Assembly: GCA_020055645.1 (NCBI GenBank)
Contig: CM034548.1
Span: forward strand, 34,522,201-34,586,200
Reading direction: 5' to 3'
Length of the DNA stretch: 64,000 nt
Origin: Tomocerus qinae
Taxonomy: Eukaryota; Arthropoda; Collembola; Entomobryomorpha; Tomoceridae
Each line of letters begins with the position of its first letter. Positions within the stretch are counted from its first letter, which is position 1. A model generated the notes under the pieces. It was not told the origin of the DNA and did no database searches. It saw nothing but the letters and a program-made list of their open reading frames with translations. The position numbers and the translations under genes are program-made. Below, piece by piece: positions 25,501 to 38,727 of the stretch.

Positions 25501-28500
25501 ATGCCCGCATAAAAGTTTGTCTCTATATAGAAAAGGGTTTGCAGTTTACAGGCAGATTTAGGGTTTCTAGAAGAGTCTGACCCACGATACGTTATACTGC
25601 ACATTATGTACTGTCTAAACTCTCAACCAAAATCATCACTCTCCTTTCTACTGCTATTTAGGTCTTCTTCAATTGTACATAGTGCTACATGCTGTAGTAT
25701 CGTATGCTATAGTCTACGGTCAGCTACATTTAAAACACCATTCAAACCGGAAAATGCAAAAATACAATTAGGTAAGCCAAAACGAAATCACATTGGCTAA
25801 AGTAAACTATAAATGTGAGTAAAATGGGTAGAGCTCCGATATTTATAGTTATAGGACATGTGAAAGTGAGTTTTACGATTGTATGAATGCATAAAATTTA
25901 GCAATGTGCTTACTACTCATAAGTATTATATGATGATTGCCTCATGATTTACAAAATGTTAGTTAATATGCCCAGTAGACATACCTATTATATTTAAGAC
26001 TTTCTTTATCTCCATGCACTGTCTAAATAAATTGGCTTAGTTAACAGCAAATTGGATAATACTGAAAAGATAGTCGATAATAACAACAATTGTAAATACA
26101 ACTTTCTGTCTTATACGCTTTTTAGCATTAATTTAAAGTGAATTATGCTCATGAACGAATTGATAATAATTTTAGAATGCAAATTACATTTAAAGGTTTA
26201 TTTAAATAAGATTTTAAAGTTTTTTAGCAACTGTAATATGGGAAAACGGGAAGAATGCAAAAAAAATTGCAAGTCTATTCGCTACAAAAAGGAGAACCCT
26301 GATGTGAGGACTATTCTTTGACTTACAGGTTGTTTAGCAAAAAGTTTGGCAAAATAATATGATTCTCATTGGTTGTTGGGAGAGAATGGAAGTAGACTAT
26401 ATAGGTAGTGTAGATGAAGAGAGAAGTAGATATAGGAATGTTTCTGCTAACTGTGCACACTTCACGGATTCACATTGGACTTATGTACACCTACCTACCT
26501 ACCGAACTGAACACCTACTGCTTTGGCTATGAACTTCCTGTGGATGAACTCAAAGCCTGGCATAAATCTTTTACCATTGTCATAATAATAGTACTGGTGT
26601 GCATGAGTGATCATTACTGTTGTCATTGTCAGGTTTTGTGTCACATCTTTTTAGTCTTTCCTCTCTACTTTCTTCTTCCCAGAAAATCTCTAAATTATAC
26701 TTTCTTTTTAATATACTATTTCCTTTAGGTACCTAATTGATTTACGTAGAAAACAGGCAATTTTATCTTCCTCGGAATCATAAAGCACTGGAACAGAGAG
26801 AGAGAGAGTCTATAGCAGGGGCAATGGGAGATGAACAGTAATCTATTTTATGTATATAAAAGGGAATAATAATATGGAGGAAGAGCGAGAGGAAAAGGAG
26901 AAATTCATACTTGCAAGTTTCATGCTCTATTACATTTACCTGTTGTTGCTACTCGTTATTGTTTCCACTTGCCCTAACAGTTCAGTTTGCGAACTTCCAT
27001 TACCACTAGATGTATGTGTGAGTCCATCCGTCCATAATATTCCTACTTCTCTGCTATATCCCATAAATTCTAAATGTCAAAACAATTTATATGTTGTTTT
27101 GGCTCTGCTTTTCTTGACAAAATGTGCATGAGGCTTGTTTTTCAGATGCGCAGTGCAATTGTCAGTACAAACGCAATAACTTCTCTTGTTTGCGATGACC
27201 ATCAAGTGAAAGGGGTCTGCCCGAGTGTTAGATTCGCAGTCTAAAGAAAACAACTTCCATACTTTCTTATATAGAACTATATACATTATATAATATGTAT
27301 ATCTCCCTTATATAGTATTTCCTTTCCAGATTTCATGATACATATACTTTTCTCCATTTGATTTCTTTTATGTAATCCCAAAGCTTAATTACAATTACAA
27401 GGCATATGAACCACAGTATAATTTACAAGAAAAAGTCACACAAGACTTTTGAGTGCCCTAGTTCCCCTAAAATCCGTGTCTTACTAGTACATGTAGGCCA
27501 TTCTATGAAATAGGTCACACTGAATACCTAGTTCTTTAGCCATCTTTGAAAATGAACCCTCTGTTTCTGAAACAATTGCCGAATGTTAATGTTAGTAGTA
27601 AATCTGTTACTAATATTGATGAAAGGATACATTACGTTGTTTGACATTAATAACAATAAAGAGAAAGTTATAACATTTGAATGTTCTTTGTATATAGAAA
27701 GAGGTAACAAGGAGTTGATTGTCTCACTAGAGCGCAAACTAATTTGTCCCTATTAGTTTTATTTTTGTATAATTTCCTTCCTTTGACATTAAAGAAGTAG
27801 TGAGAAGAACGCGTAATAAAGACAGCGTGATATATTGTATGGTAGTAGTATAGTGCGATGCTAACAGATAATATCCTCTTCCGGGATGCTTTGCTTAGGT
27901 AGGATATCCATGGCTGCCTCTCCATCCATATGCCTATATAGAGCACTACTCTATTACTTGCACAAACATTTTATTGATTGGTAGATCCTGTATCTCGATC
28001 AGTATATATTATTATACGACGCACTACAACCACGTTACGTACGGTACGTGCCACTTTTGTTGGAAAGTGGAGGAAAAGGAGAAACAGAGAGAGGATGATG
28101 GCCCTTTTCTCTGAGCTAGGAGTCTATATTCTAGTCTATATAGCCCAAATGCTATTTGCAAACGTCGGAGAATAACGCGCTGGAGCTGTACTACTATGTT
28201 TACTATAAAATGCATGCAGCTGTACTGACACTGAGTTAAGATATTAAGTAATAATACATATTACTTAGCAGAATTTCGAGGGACTCTTCTGCTCTGGATT
28301 TGTTATAGAAGATGGTAAGTCGTTTGTAGCATGCTTCAGCATAGTTCGTCTATGTGACCAATAGAAGCGTACAACCCAAAACTGTTTCCCGGCTTTCCTT
28401 TATTATTCACATTTCTTCCGTTTCTACTTGGATTAAATTAAAAATCACTCATCTGCGTCAGATGTGCTATATGCATTCAATACGAACTGACGCAATACCT

Positions 28501-30756
28501 ACGTTCTTACATTCGTTTCCCTATACCTCCTACCGACTTCTGAAGCCCAATTTTTCCAATTTCTCTCCCGCTCCTCTCCTCGTTATTTTCCACTGCCAGA
28601 TACAATAACATAAATTAGGATATGTAACTAATGCATTTCCCCATTAAAATATAAATCGTAATCTGATCTGTTCGAATAAGTGTAATACAAGGACATTAAA
28701 TAATTGGCGATGATACCGTACTGTGCTATCGATCTGGCAGGTAGTTGTACATAATGATATGTTATTGTACTCATAAAACGCGTCTCAGCTCTTTTATGTA
28801 ACTACTATTAGGATACTATACTCCAAGCCTCGTCATTATACTCTTGTGTAACAAATGGCATTTCTACATGCGTAATGTTTATGTAACCATAAAACTGTCG
28901 TCCCTGTCTCTAAGCTTAAGTCACTATTTTGAAAAATCTTACACTCATACATCTGTGAAGCAAAACAAATGATTTTGATATTCATTACTAGAATGATATG
29001 TAAGCATATGAATGTAGTTAATGGATTAGCTAACGTATAAGAAGCGTGGATTAGCAGGAAAATCAAGAAAGAAATAATTTATGTAGCTATTGTACCATCG
29101 TGATGGTTGTGTGGTAAATACACGTAGATAGCGATGCATGATTTCGGTAGTAGTAATAATTATTATTACGTTATAGTATTTGCAACTAAAATTAAGCTGA
29201 AACTTATTATTAGTACTGTTATTAATGCGTTTTATGTGTTCATGTTCAATTGAACTTGGTGAAATGGGCAGATGACGAGAATGACTGCCAAAGTATTTGA
29301 CCCTTCCGTATAGCAATATGTAGAATGCATAACATTTTCTAATCACTTGTAGCTTTTCTTCTAGGTATTATTTTTCCTTCACGTTGGAACAGTGTTATGC
29401 CATGCATAGCTCTTGGCTTATACTATAATCTAAAGCGAGTAACCATAACCATTGAAAAACAAGATATTATTATGTGTAGGTAGTAGTACTACTACGTTTG
29501 AACTACGTTTTACTATTTTATGCAAGCATGGATCGGTGTACATCAATACCTATTTTATGTAACATTTGGAGATCATTATTTCTAATTTTTGTAATTCGAG
29601 AAGACGGTATCTTTTGTAAGTTTTCATGAGTCATGAATATAATGATGTGTTTTGTCAAGGAAGCTTAGTTACCATGATGATGGAACTGCAAATTGGGTCA
29701 GATTATTACGCAATAGAAGATGTACTATCAATTTACCTAGGCCTCAATTTTGATAGGCCGAACTCATATGCAAAGAGATGACGCAGACTTGCCAAGATGC
29801 TTTCCTATTTGATTGGAATGTGATGTATGGATGATATGGAGTATGATATATTACTTACTAGAGATATGTTTTAGTACTTATAGTATTATAGACAGTGATG
29901 AGAGTGGAGTAAGTTGGATAAGAATGCAAGCAGTTTGAGATGAAAAAGAGAAGGACGATAAAATATTTTGTAATCTTGTAGAAATACTTTATTAAATACT
30001 TCAATGGGTAGGATGGTTTGATTTTAAATGTCATTGGGAAACATGGTTTACCTTGACACTGTTTATCTAATGGGAAAAGATACAACTGAGTACACTCATA
30101 AACGTAAAATATCCATCTACGAGATCTTGGCCAATTTCAGTTTATTTATATGTATGTATTTATGTACTATGTATTATATTTTTAATAGTATGTATGTTGT
30201 TAGGTTAGGTATGTTTAATTAAAATCCATAAAGAAAATCAATGTGGTGTGTATGTACATAAGCCAACATTGTTTAGAATTCCCACCCCCGATATAGCTAA
30301 TAAGTCCTTGCCCCAAATACATCAATAATTTGGAATATTTGAACATCTCATGCCTTGTGCTTTTCACCCCTTCAAGTATTGTTGAAACTATACATACTCA
30401 GGATATCTATAAGAATGGTTGTGCCGTAAACACATAGGAAACAAACAAAGTCTTCCTACTTCTATGTAAAATTTAATTCGGTCCAGTATTCTTTACAAGT
30501 GATTTCTAGTTCGGATGTTGATGTTCATAGTAATTGATGCAATTGATTTATGATAAGTATTGAATTCAGTAACCCTGGAAGTACAAACTGTGGAACATTA
30601 CATTATGAGAATCAAACGAAATAAGAAACGTACAAAATTAGAAAACAAGTCAATACTGTTTCACTATGTGTGGGAATTTCCAGTTATGAAACTAAGAATG
30701 ACGAAACGAACAGTTGAGGTAACTTGAAACTTCACCATGAGTTGATACCAATAAAA
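25501..30756. other. Gene-poor stretch between the nested transposon and the acidic-protein gene
   Basis: AT-rich sequence with a short AG microsatellite at about 26795-26808. ORFs of up to about 106 codons are rich in Phe, Tyr, Ile and Leu, have no splice context and overlap on both strands, so I read them as chance. The last few hundred bases should contain the 3' UTR of the minus-strand gene that ends at 30757. Confidence 0.4.
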
Positions 30757-32258
30757 TTAGGCTGCCACTTCAGCCTCACCATTAGGAGAATTCTCAACTT
30801 CATCCTGTTTCACCTCAGACTTCTCTTCCAATTTCGCTTTTTTCTCTGCACTCACTTCGGTAGTAGGTTCCTCTAGAGATGCTTCAAGCGCTTCTTGCTT
30901 ACGCTTTCGTTCTTCTGCTGCAAGAAACAATCTTCCTATCAGTCTATTGTCATGATTACTCAAATTCAAACAATTACAACTCTTTACAACATGCACACAT
31001 TTCTACCATGCATGTTATAGATTAGATGTAATATTACCAATAGCATCCTTGTCCCCGATTGACTCGACTACCAAGTCTTTGTCAGCGTTAAAAACAATCA
31101 TTCTCAGATTAATCATTTGCTCCATTTACAAATCATACTATTCAATTACTAGTCAATTTAACTACAATGAACCAGAATTGATACTTACTATCATCCCCAT
31201 TTGTGCCACTGCCATTTTTGGAAACTTTGTCATCCCCATTAGGTGTAGGTGTAGGTGTACTGCCGTTCTCCTTAGGAATTTCGGGTTCAGCTACCTCGGC
31301 TTTCCCATTCTCTTCAGCTTTTTCTTCCGTTGCCACAACAGGGACTTCGGGTTTCTCAGCTTCCGCGATAACAGGTTCAACATCACCGGCTTCGGGGTCC
31401 GTAATTGTTTCTTTGCTTACGACCTCAGCGGGAACCTCTGGTACACTTTCAGCCACACTAGAAAGAACAATTGTAGTGTTCATTACTAAATTCTCCTTTC
31501 TTTCACCGAAAACTGAATTCACTCACAAAGTTAACAACTGGGAAATGATTCACAAACACTATAAAAAGGTATGGAAATTTTCACAAATGGTAACCCCCAC
31601 TGAAGTAATATAACTATTATCGTAGTCGGGATTATTTCAATTAGAAAATATGAAGATCTGTCATGGTTAACAATTTTCGGAATGTCAATGTCAATCTATA
31701 GAAAATTCCCTATGAAATTTGAAGTAACACAAATTGTGAATTTTCATGAAAAGTAATAAGTAAATAGTAAACAGAGAGAAGTGATGCTTGCACACACACA
31801 CGACTTGTTACTACTACCTAGCACTACTAGAGTAGAGAGAAGGGAATATTATTATATATATAGATAGCCTAATCACAGAATCGATATAAACCCATCAATA
31901 TAGAAATGCGCGCTTAAGTGAATAAACAAAGGAAGAGGCGCCTAACTAGAGGTTGGTCGGCAACATGCCGGTTTCTACATGAGAAACGCCGGGGTCAAGG
32001 ATGCCGTGTCGACGAACTGGAGACAGGTCAGTCGCTCACGACAGTCAGAGGAAGAAATAAAAGTATAGAGTCAGTGACGGTCACGGAGAGTTTGGCTTTC
32101 CCTCACTCCTCCAATGCTAGATGCTAATAGCACGAACCATTGGGACGCCATGTTCACGGCTTGCCTCCTCAGAATAAAAAGCCGGCAGAAAACCTTGAGA
32201 ATCTTTCTAAAAAATATTGAAATTTGTCTTACTTGGTAGTATCGACGGCGTCTGCCAT
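30757..32258 (-). CDS. Small acidic, intrinsically disordered protein, function unknown
   Basis: Four exons on the minus strand: 32258-32233 (MADAVDTT), 31457-31189, 31067-31038 and 30917-30757, giving 161 residues. The second exon is rich in Glu, Pro, Val and Ala (VAESVPEVPAEVV, PEIPKENG, TPTPTPN). The last exon has a charged helix (AEERKRKQEALEASLEE) and the tail ENSPNGEAEVAA. No folded domain is visible; the acidity suggests a prothymosin-like chaperone or chromatin accessory protein, but this is composition only. The start has A at -3. The frame is also open upstream to an ATG at 32483, but that extension is basic/hydrophobic and lies in 5' UTR-like DNA. The third exon's acceptor is uncertain: an alternative at 31076 would add three residues. 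Confidence 0.72.
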
Positions 32259-34786
32259 TCTGAGATTATTGCGAACGAAATCAACGGATTTTGAAGCCGA
32301 ACTGAAGGCTAATAAAAAGAAGCGTTGACAAGACAAGCAGAGGACAGATGAAAATCCGACTTCCCTTGAGGACAGCGAACGCCAAGTGACTCCGAGTCGA
32401 GCGAACAGAACGAGTCGGTCGGCAAAGAAAGGAGAGCCGAGTTCAGAGCAGTTCAGTTGGGGGACGAAACGAACCAAACTCAACAGCAGAAACGAAGCCA
32501 GAAGAATCCACCACTCTCAACAACAGAATTCAACAGACACACGATTCTCTATCTAACTCCTCACTCAGCCTGCGCTTCTCGACTATTCTCTTTTATTATG
32601 CTGTGTGAGCCTTGTCAGTTCACGTTACCGGCCGGGCACAATCCACGAACGAACGAACGAACGAGCCACTCTACTACTCAACTCACCTACTCCGCTCTAC
32701 CTTACCTATAATATACATACCATGCCTAAGCACATAATATTCAAGCAGTATATCTAGGTAGGATGATCCCCCCTTTTCGCCTCTCTCACTCTCATCATCA
32801 TCACATCACACACAACATCGTGTCATGCCCACTCCGCCGTTGAACGCTGCTCCCCGCTCATCGTCGCTTTCGAAACCCGACCCTCCATCCTACCACCGCC
32901 GCCGTCCAGGTGAGCAAAACCTCCGGAAAATCCTGGGTCATCCGGGTAAAAGCATGTTGGAAGAACATGTTTTGGCATCAATGCGCCCAACTTTTACAAT
33001 TCATACGTTGAACAGTGTAGGTAGGTAGGAGAAGACTCGGACTTGGCCATCCTGCCTCCACTACCTTTCTTTGCATTTCAGTAGAGTTAGAGAGTGCACC
33101 TTTTGCAAGAGTGAGTGAGCTACCTTTCCTTCGCTTCACTCAGAACGCAGGACTTGTTAGCCGGCAGTGATGAGGATGATGATGGTGCTCTCTGAAAAGG
33201 TTCGGGCGAAAGATGTTCATAAAGAAACCAAGCAAAAGGCTTGTTTCACATTGAAAAGATGAGGATGCTCGCTCTCGTCTCTGTCGCGGTGGCTAGTAGC
33301 TGGCATGTGTAGAAAACCGGTGCCGTGCCGAGTGTGCAGCGACCAATCGCTGGGGCAAGTACATCCTCGGGGGCTTCCACCAACAACAACGTTGCCCTAT
33401 CCTCTCACTTTCAGACACAAATCCAATGCTAAACGAAAACCTCTCCTATTTGTATAGACAACCAAGTTCCCAGTCGACCCGACCTCATTGCTATATATAT
33501 TATAATATTCCAGAGATACATCAAATAAGAACCAGATACATATATAAATATTGTATATATATAGGCAGACCCATAGTCGCACGCTTCGATCCAAATTATA
33601 GAGGAAATGCTATACAGTACGAAACTCTTATGGAGCATGTTGTGGAGTGGATGGAGTAGGTAGTGGAGTAGGGAACCACTCTGGGGAATCTTGGAATTCC
33701 ATCCCATCCACTCCAATCTTCATTTTCATTACCTTGCCAAAATACAGATTTGGAACACATTAATAAGGTCACAATCAATTTACATATCTATACGACTATG
33801 CAAAATACAATATCACACGTACAGAGGACGGGAGCCAAACAAGTGGGAATGAATACCAACAATAATACATGCATGGCTCCATAAAAATTATGTCGTCTAT
33901 GTACAAGTATGACCGATAAGGTGAGCGAGATGATGACTGGGTGACCGCCCGCCCGCCCGACTGCTATGTAATTCTATCTTCTCATAATACTACTCATCAT
34001 TAGAATGCTCCAAATCCTTATGTAAAAGGACTTTCATTACTCCTGACATTTGATAAAAAATGCTACTGTATCATCCCTCATCATTTTCCAGATCATTCGA
34101 CAATTCGACATCATTATTTTTATTATTGGTTATTTGATACGCACAACTTCATGTAGCATGACAACGATGATGCAAAGTCAGACCCTTAGAATTCAGAGAA
34201 AATTCTGACAATGTTCAGTTTCCTTCTGATTGTCAGAAGGTAACTTTTGCTATAGTGGTACTGAGAAACTACTAATTTAATTCCTTATCACCCGACGGAA
34301 TCCCATTGTGTTAGGCTGGCGAGTCTCGCGAGTGATTGTGAGAATTTTTCATGACCATTTCTGCTGATTGGAGTGAGTTGTGTGACTGTGAGTAGCTCTA
34401 GAGCTCTATACAAGTCTATGTCGACTGGATTTTGCTGTGTGGTTGGTGGGCAGGAGTGGGACTAAGAGAGTTAGTTCATTGGGATGCTGCTGGTCGAATC
34501 TTTTAGCAGTGCAATGCAAAGAATTCCTCCTCCAGTAATACTACTTAATATAAGCGAAGGATATAAATTAGTTCAGTTATAAGCAAACAAAGGAGAAAAT
34601 TGACGGTGACGTTGACTTGACACTAACACCCCTATGTAACCAAAGAACCATTCATGGCTTCAAATCACTATTTTTCGCAACATGACACAGCGACGACCGT
34701 TGCTGCTCCTGCTTAGATTGCGATGGAACGTTGAGCCAACGTGAACGTACCTAACAGCAGCGATAAGAGTTGTTATTCAAGTCTTA
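32259..34786. other. GC-rich 5' region of the acidic-protein gene and intergenic DNA
   Basis: From about 31.9 to 33.4 kb the DNA is clearly richer in G, C and CpG than its surroundings. This fits a promoter and 5' UTR serving the minus-strand gene, perhaps bidirectional. Open frames here are probably due to base composition. From 33.4 kb on the DNA returns to AT-rich sequence with nothing recognisable. Confidence 0.4.
32646..32665. repeat. GAAC tetranucleotide microsatellite
   Basis: Four to five copies of CGAA/GAAC in the GC-rich upstream region of the acidic-protein gene. Confidence 0.8.
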
Positions 34787-35703
34787 AGCCTAAACTAAAG
34801 TCGCAGGTTTGAAGGCAAAACTTAATCAGTTCACGGTGTAGCTCATGATTTCATAACTATACTGTCCGTATCTATTTGGTTTTAGTTCATGATTAAGGTT
34901 AGTTTCAGTTACCGATGAGTTTCCCGTAACTATACTGTTCAGATCACGATCACGGTGAGATTGCGTTGTGGTTCCATTTTCATTTTGTCGTAACTATACT
35001 GTTCAGTTACCGATCCAGTTTAATTACAGTTTCTCGAAACTTATCACGTTTCAACAACCCAACGGCAGCCGATTTGGAAACTGATCGAAACGTATTCAGT
35101 TATGCTTTTGACCAATGGCGAAGCAGAATTCTGCTACAAGACGCGATTGCAAGTTGCCATTATGTTTCAAATCAACTGATCTACCTGTCTGTTTGCTGTC
35201 TTCCATTTTTGCATCATCGATATTATTTCAGACAATCAAGAAAAAGGATTTAAATTTCAATCAAAATGTCTACAAATAACGATACTGTAGAAATCGAAGA
35301 AAAACTGATAACTTTGGTAATTTAGCATCCATATCTGTATGATAAAAGTGATAGAGCTATAAAGATCATTTAAAAAAAGTCAACGCGTGGTCTTCGATTG
35401 CTTCACAAATGGAATTGGAAGGTAATAATAATAAACGCTGGTCACATTTTACTTTTTGGTCTATCGAGATCGGTGATCGTCAAGTATAGCTACGAGAGTG
35501 TTCAGTTTAAGTTTAGCTCCAGTTGCCGTTGTGTAAAATTGAAGTATAGCCACGGAGCATTCAGTTTATATTTTAAACTGGAAATGAAACGACAACTAAA
35601 GTAACCAAATAGTAAACTATAACTATTCCGTCACATTTCGCTCAAACGTGATCGTGAACGTAAACTTTGAAACTCACTTAAATATTCGACTTTAGTTTAG
35701 GCT
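34787..35703. mobile_element. PIF/Harbinger-like element with repeat-rich inverted arms
   Basis: The ends are inverted repeats: AGCCTAAACTAAAGTCG on the left, and the same sequence as the complement of the right end. The trinucleotide TTA (34784-34786 and 35704-35706) flanks both, the target duplication typical of PIF/Harbinger elements. The arms (about 34787-35040 and 35455-35703) also contain several copies of a GTAACTATACTGTTCAG-like motif, in opposite orientation in the two arms. Between them lies a broken MADF-domain frame. PIF/Harbinger elements normally carry a Myb/SANT/MADF-type second ORF, which supports the call. No transposase is visible, so the copy is a deletion derivative. Confidence 0.68.
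35266..35421 (+). pseudogene. Broken MADF-domain (Myb/SANT-like) ORF in the Harbinger-like element
   Basis: The frame opens MSTNNDTVEIEEKLITLV, meets an in-frame TAG at 35323-35325, then continues HPYLYDKSDRA. A one-base shift leads to YKDHLKKVNAWSSIASQMELE, ending at a GTAATA that may be an old donor. The order LI..LV..HPYLYD..YKD...W..IA resembles the start of MADF domains. One stop and one frameshift make it inactive. In PIF/Harbinger transposons the equivalent protein helps the transposase bind the element ends. Confidence 0.62.
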
Positions 35704-35706
35704 TTA

Positions 35707-38040
35707 CTCCTCAGTCTCACTCTCCAAGGTCGTAGCGACACAAAAATTCGGCGGTGGCTTCTCTGCCTTTCCCACATACCTAATAAGAAGCCGGCAGTTG
35801 TCTTCCAGAAAGAAGGGGCTATCCCTTCCGTGAGCCCAGTCCCCACTCGATCCTCTCTAGGCCCTGGACAAACACCCACAACTGGCTACGGCCTTGCGTC
35901 TCTGACTAATACCTACTACCGTGCTTTGGATTTGGATGGTTAGCATTTTTACGATCTGCTGCGTTATATCCGCTCATAGAGATACTTTACTTACTAGCTA
36001 CTACTCATACTTGGTTACCTATGCTATAACATTGGTTGCTACTCTTACAGGCCTTACAGACGTGTATTGAACATTCACCTATATAGTGCATTACTTAGTC
36101 ATGATTCATGATTCAAGATCATAATCATATAATTATTATAGATAGGTTGATCTTTGGATGTTCTCAGGTTGTAAGTATTATAGTATGCATTTTACCTTAT
36201 AATAACGGTTGTTAGCTAATTTAAATTGTGTAACATCATCGAAAACGTATAGGTCGCGTATCATCTTACACAACTAAGGGTAATTGGTCAATTAGTAGAG
36301 CACGTGAAAGTTCCGGTCGTTAGTGGTAGAACAAATATTATTTTGCAAACTCTGGCCATTACTCAGATCAATTGAGTTGACTAGGAAAGCATATAAAATA
36401 AATATCATAGCTTTTCATCACATCCGTCCATATAGAAAGAGGCAGATGTGTGTGGATGACTGGAGGACGCAAGAAGCCCGGTGTTGCTTAGAAGTACGTA
36501 TGTCGACATTGACATAACATACCTATACACACTTAGCATCTCATTCATTTCATAGGTAAAAGGTTGCTGGCAGTATAGGTCATATAATATATAGATCTGT
36601 GGCTTTCGTGATTCTATGCCTTGTCTTTGAACAAGAAAAAGAGACTGCCGCCGGTATGGATCATATTGATGTGCATATATATAGTAGTGCCAGTGGTTAT
36701 TGAAGAGGTAGACAGGATACACTTGATATATCCCATATAGTTCTCATCCATACAAGAGCATGTGCAAGTGCAAGATTTATATTAGTTGACGAGGACGAGA
36801 GCCGAACGAGAACGAACGGTCGGACAAACCAGCTTCGGTTGGGCTCCGTTCCTCAAGGATGTAGCTAAGAAAACCTCCGGAGGGTTTGCAAACGCACCAT
36901 CACCCTCGCACATCCGTCGGGATCCCTTCTACTACTTTCGGGATACTTTCCTTTCGGACGAGGGACCTTAACCCTCACTACCATGCAGCTCATATACGAT
37001 CTTGTTGGCTCTTCTAGGTGGTTGTTTGATGTTGGTCATAGGACAACGTAACAACGTTGTTGGCATTCTGCTGGATCCTTCCTATACCAAAGATCCACAG
37101 ATCGGGCATTATACTGTATTCTTCTTCTGAGTAGTAATAGTACGTAGCTGTAATGGTCTAGTCGCAGGAGTTGTATAATAATAATAATATGATAGCCTTA
37201 GTAGTGCTAGTAGTAAGGAATAGTAAGTATCGTCCTGTAGTAGTAGAGTAGACCGATGTGGACGGACAAGTAGACTAGTAGACATTCTATGAATGAGGTG
37301 GCTATAATAATATTAATACTCTCCCTCACTCTATTGTACTTATAGTCTTCTACGCTCGGTCTTTGGTCTCCCATTGTAGTGATATTACACACGTTATGTT
37401 AGTTAGGAGGTTGTTTTCCGTTTGCATCCAGATAGACAAAGCTCTTTGCCTTTTCTGTACTTTACTGGCAACTATAATCTATCATCTCCCTCATCCCTGT
37501 GTTCATGTACATCTAACGTTGTAAAACATCAGATAAACTAACAATATGTATCAACCAAATTGCATTGCTTTCCATTATATTTTATAATTTACCTATTTCG
37601 CTCTCCATTATATCATATACCAATCATATCACTAAGACACACTCATTTTAGGTATCTCAATAAATCCCTCCGTTTCACTCCAACATTCTTTCTTGTTTTG
37701 TCTTCAATTCAGCTAAGACATTTTTGAATATAATAGACTCATAATTCTCATTAACAGTTTCAAAATCTCATGTAAATTAATAATGGTGTACCAGTATTAT
37801 GATGATGACAAAATTACAATAAAAGTACTATATTCTTAATTAGAAAGCTAGGTCACCAATTCATTGTTTCAATAAAACAATTGAATTGCAATTGAAATCC
37901 GTTTCAATCGTAAATACTATTAACCTACATAATATTACAGAAATATTTTTCAAAAACATATTGCATGGATTGGAATTCATATTAATAGAATATTATGTCA
38001 TGCAAAATGAAAAAGTATGACAGACCTGATTTACTAATGC
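35707..38040. other. Intergenic stretch, one GC-richer patch
   Basis: Mostly AT-rich. At about 36.78-36.98 kb there is a GC-richer patch with a 61-codon frame rich in Arg, Pro and Ser; it resembles the composition of the 32 kb promoter region more than a conserved protein. Nothing else can be assigned. Confidence 0.35.
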
Positions 38041-38727
38041 CTAGTTCGGTAGACCAGGTTGGCTCATCTGCTCCCGTACGGAATTTCTTTGCACCCTTTC
38101 AGCAGCTAAAAATCACATAGACATAGGCAACCTAGATGACTCTTACTGTTCAAATTGCGGAATAGGGACTCCTCGGAGAGTTTCAAATATTTCCAAGATT
38201 GGATACAATTTAGACCGTTCCTTCATCACCAAGCGTCATTCTCAATATCGTAAAATAGTAAGTGCACCTAATTGATTCCCTATAATATACCAAAATATTA
38301 TTGCTTATTATTACCTATGCTATCTGTAATTCCATTTCTGTCTAGTTGTACAGTATACACTTTAGCTTTGCTGCAACTTGTAAAAATCATTGTGTACCAC
38401 ACACTATTGGTATCCGTATTATTACATTTGATTCCTATTCAGTTCATCCAGGGTCATAAATTACCATGTAGTAAATTTTTGAATATTGTAAACTCTAATA
38501 ATCTCCTGGCGTGTGTAATAAACGCCCAACCGTATTTTCTGTAATAAACGCACCTGGACTTTAGCTTTTCTTATAGCAATAGCACTTATTCGAGAAATAG
38601 TTTGACATTCTTTCGATAAACCAGAGAGTTTAGCGTAGGCTCTACGAATTGCCGGATCATTAAATGCGAAAAACTGTATTAAACGTTGAGTCTTAATTAA
38701 AAGCTGGGTATCAGTTTCAGATATCAT
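38041..38727 (-). CDS. Putative small helical protein, family not recognised
   Basis: Proposed exons on the minus strand: 38727-38554, 38171-38147 and 38105-38041 (TAG), giving 87 residues. Exon 1 (MISETDTQLLIKTQRL, NDPAIRRAYAKLSGL, RISAIAIRKAKVQ) looks like an alpha-helical, coiled-coil-prone protein, and its start has A at -3. The last exon ends EQMSQPGLPN before the stop. The intron between exons 2 and 3 is only 41 bp but has a GTAAGA donor and a TTTTTAG acceptor. The exon 2 acceptor is the weakest point. The plus strand offers a rival exon at 38103-38257 with good splice sites and a 51-codon open frame, so the strand of that part is not proven. Confidence 0.42.

Noticed and set aside
32229..32483. 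ATG at 32483 as start of the acidic protein
   Set aside because: It would add 75 residues of basic and hydrophobic sequence unlike the rest of the protein; the ATG at 32258 has a better context.
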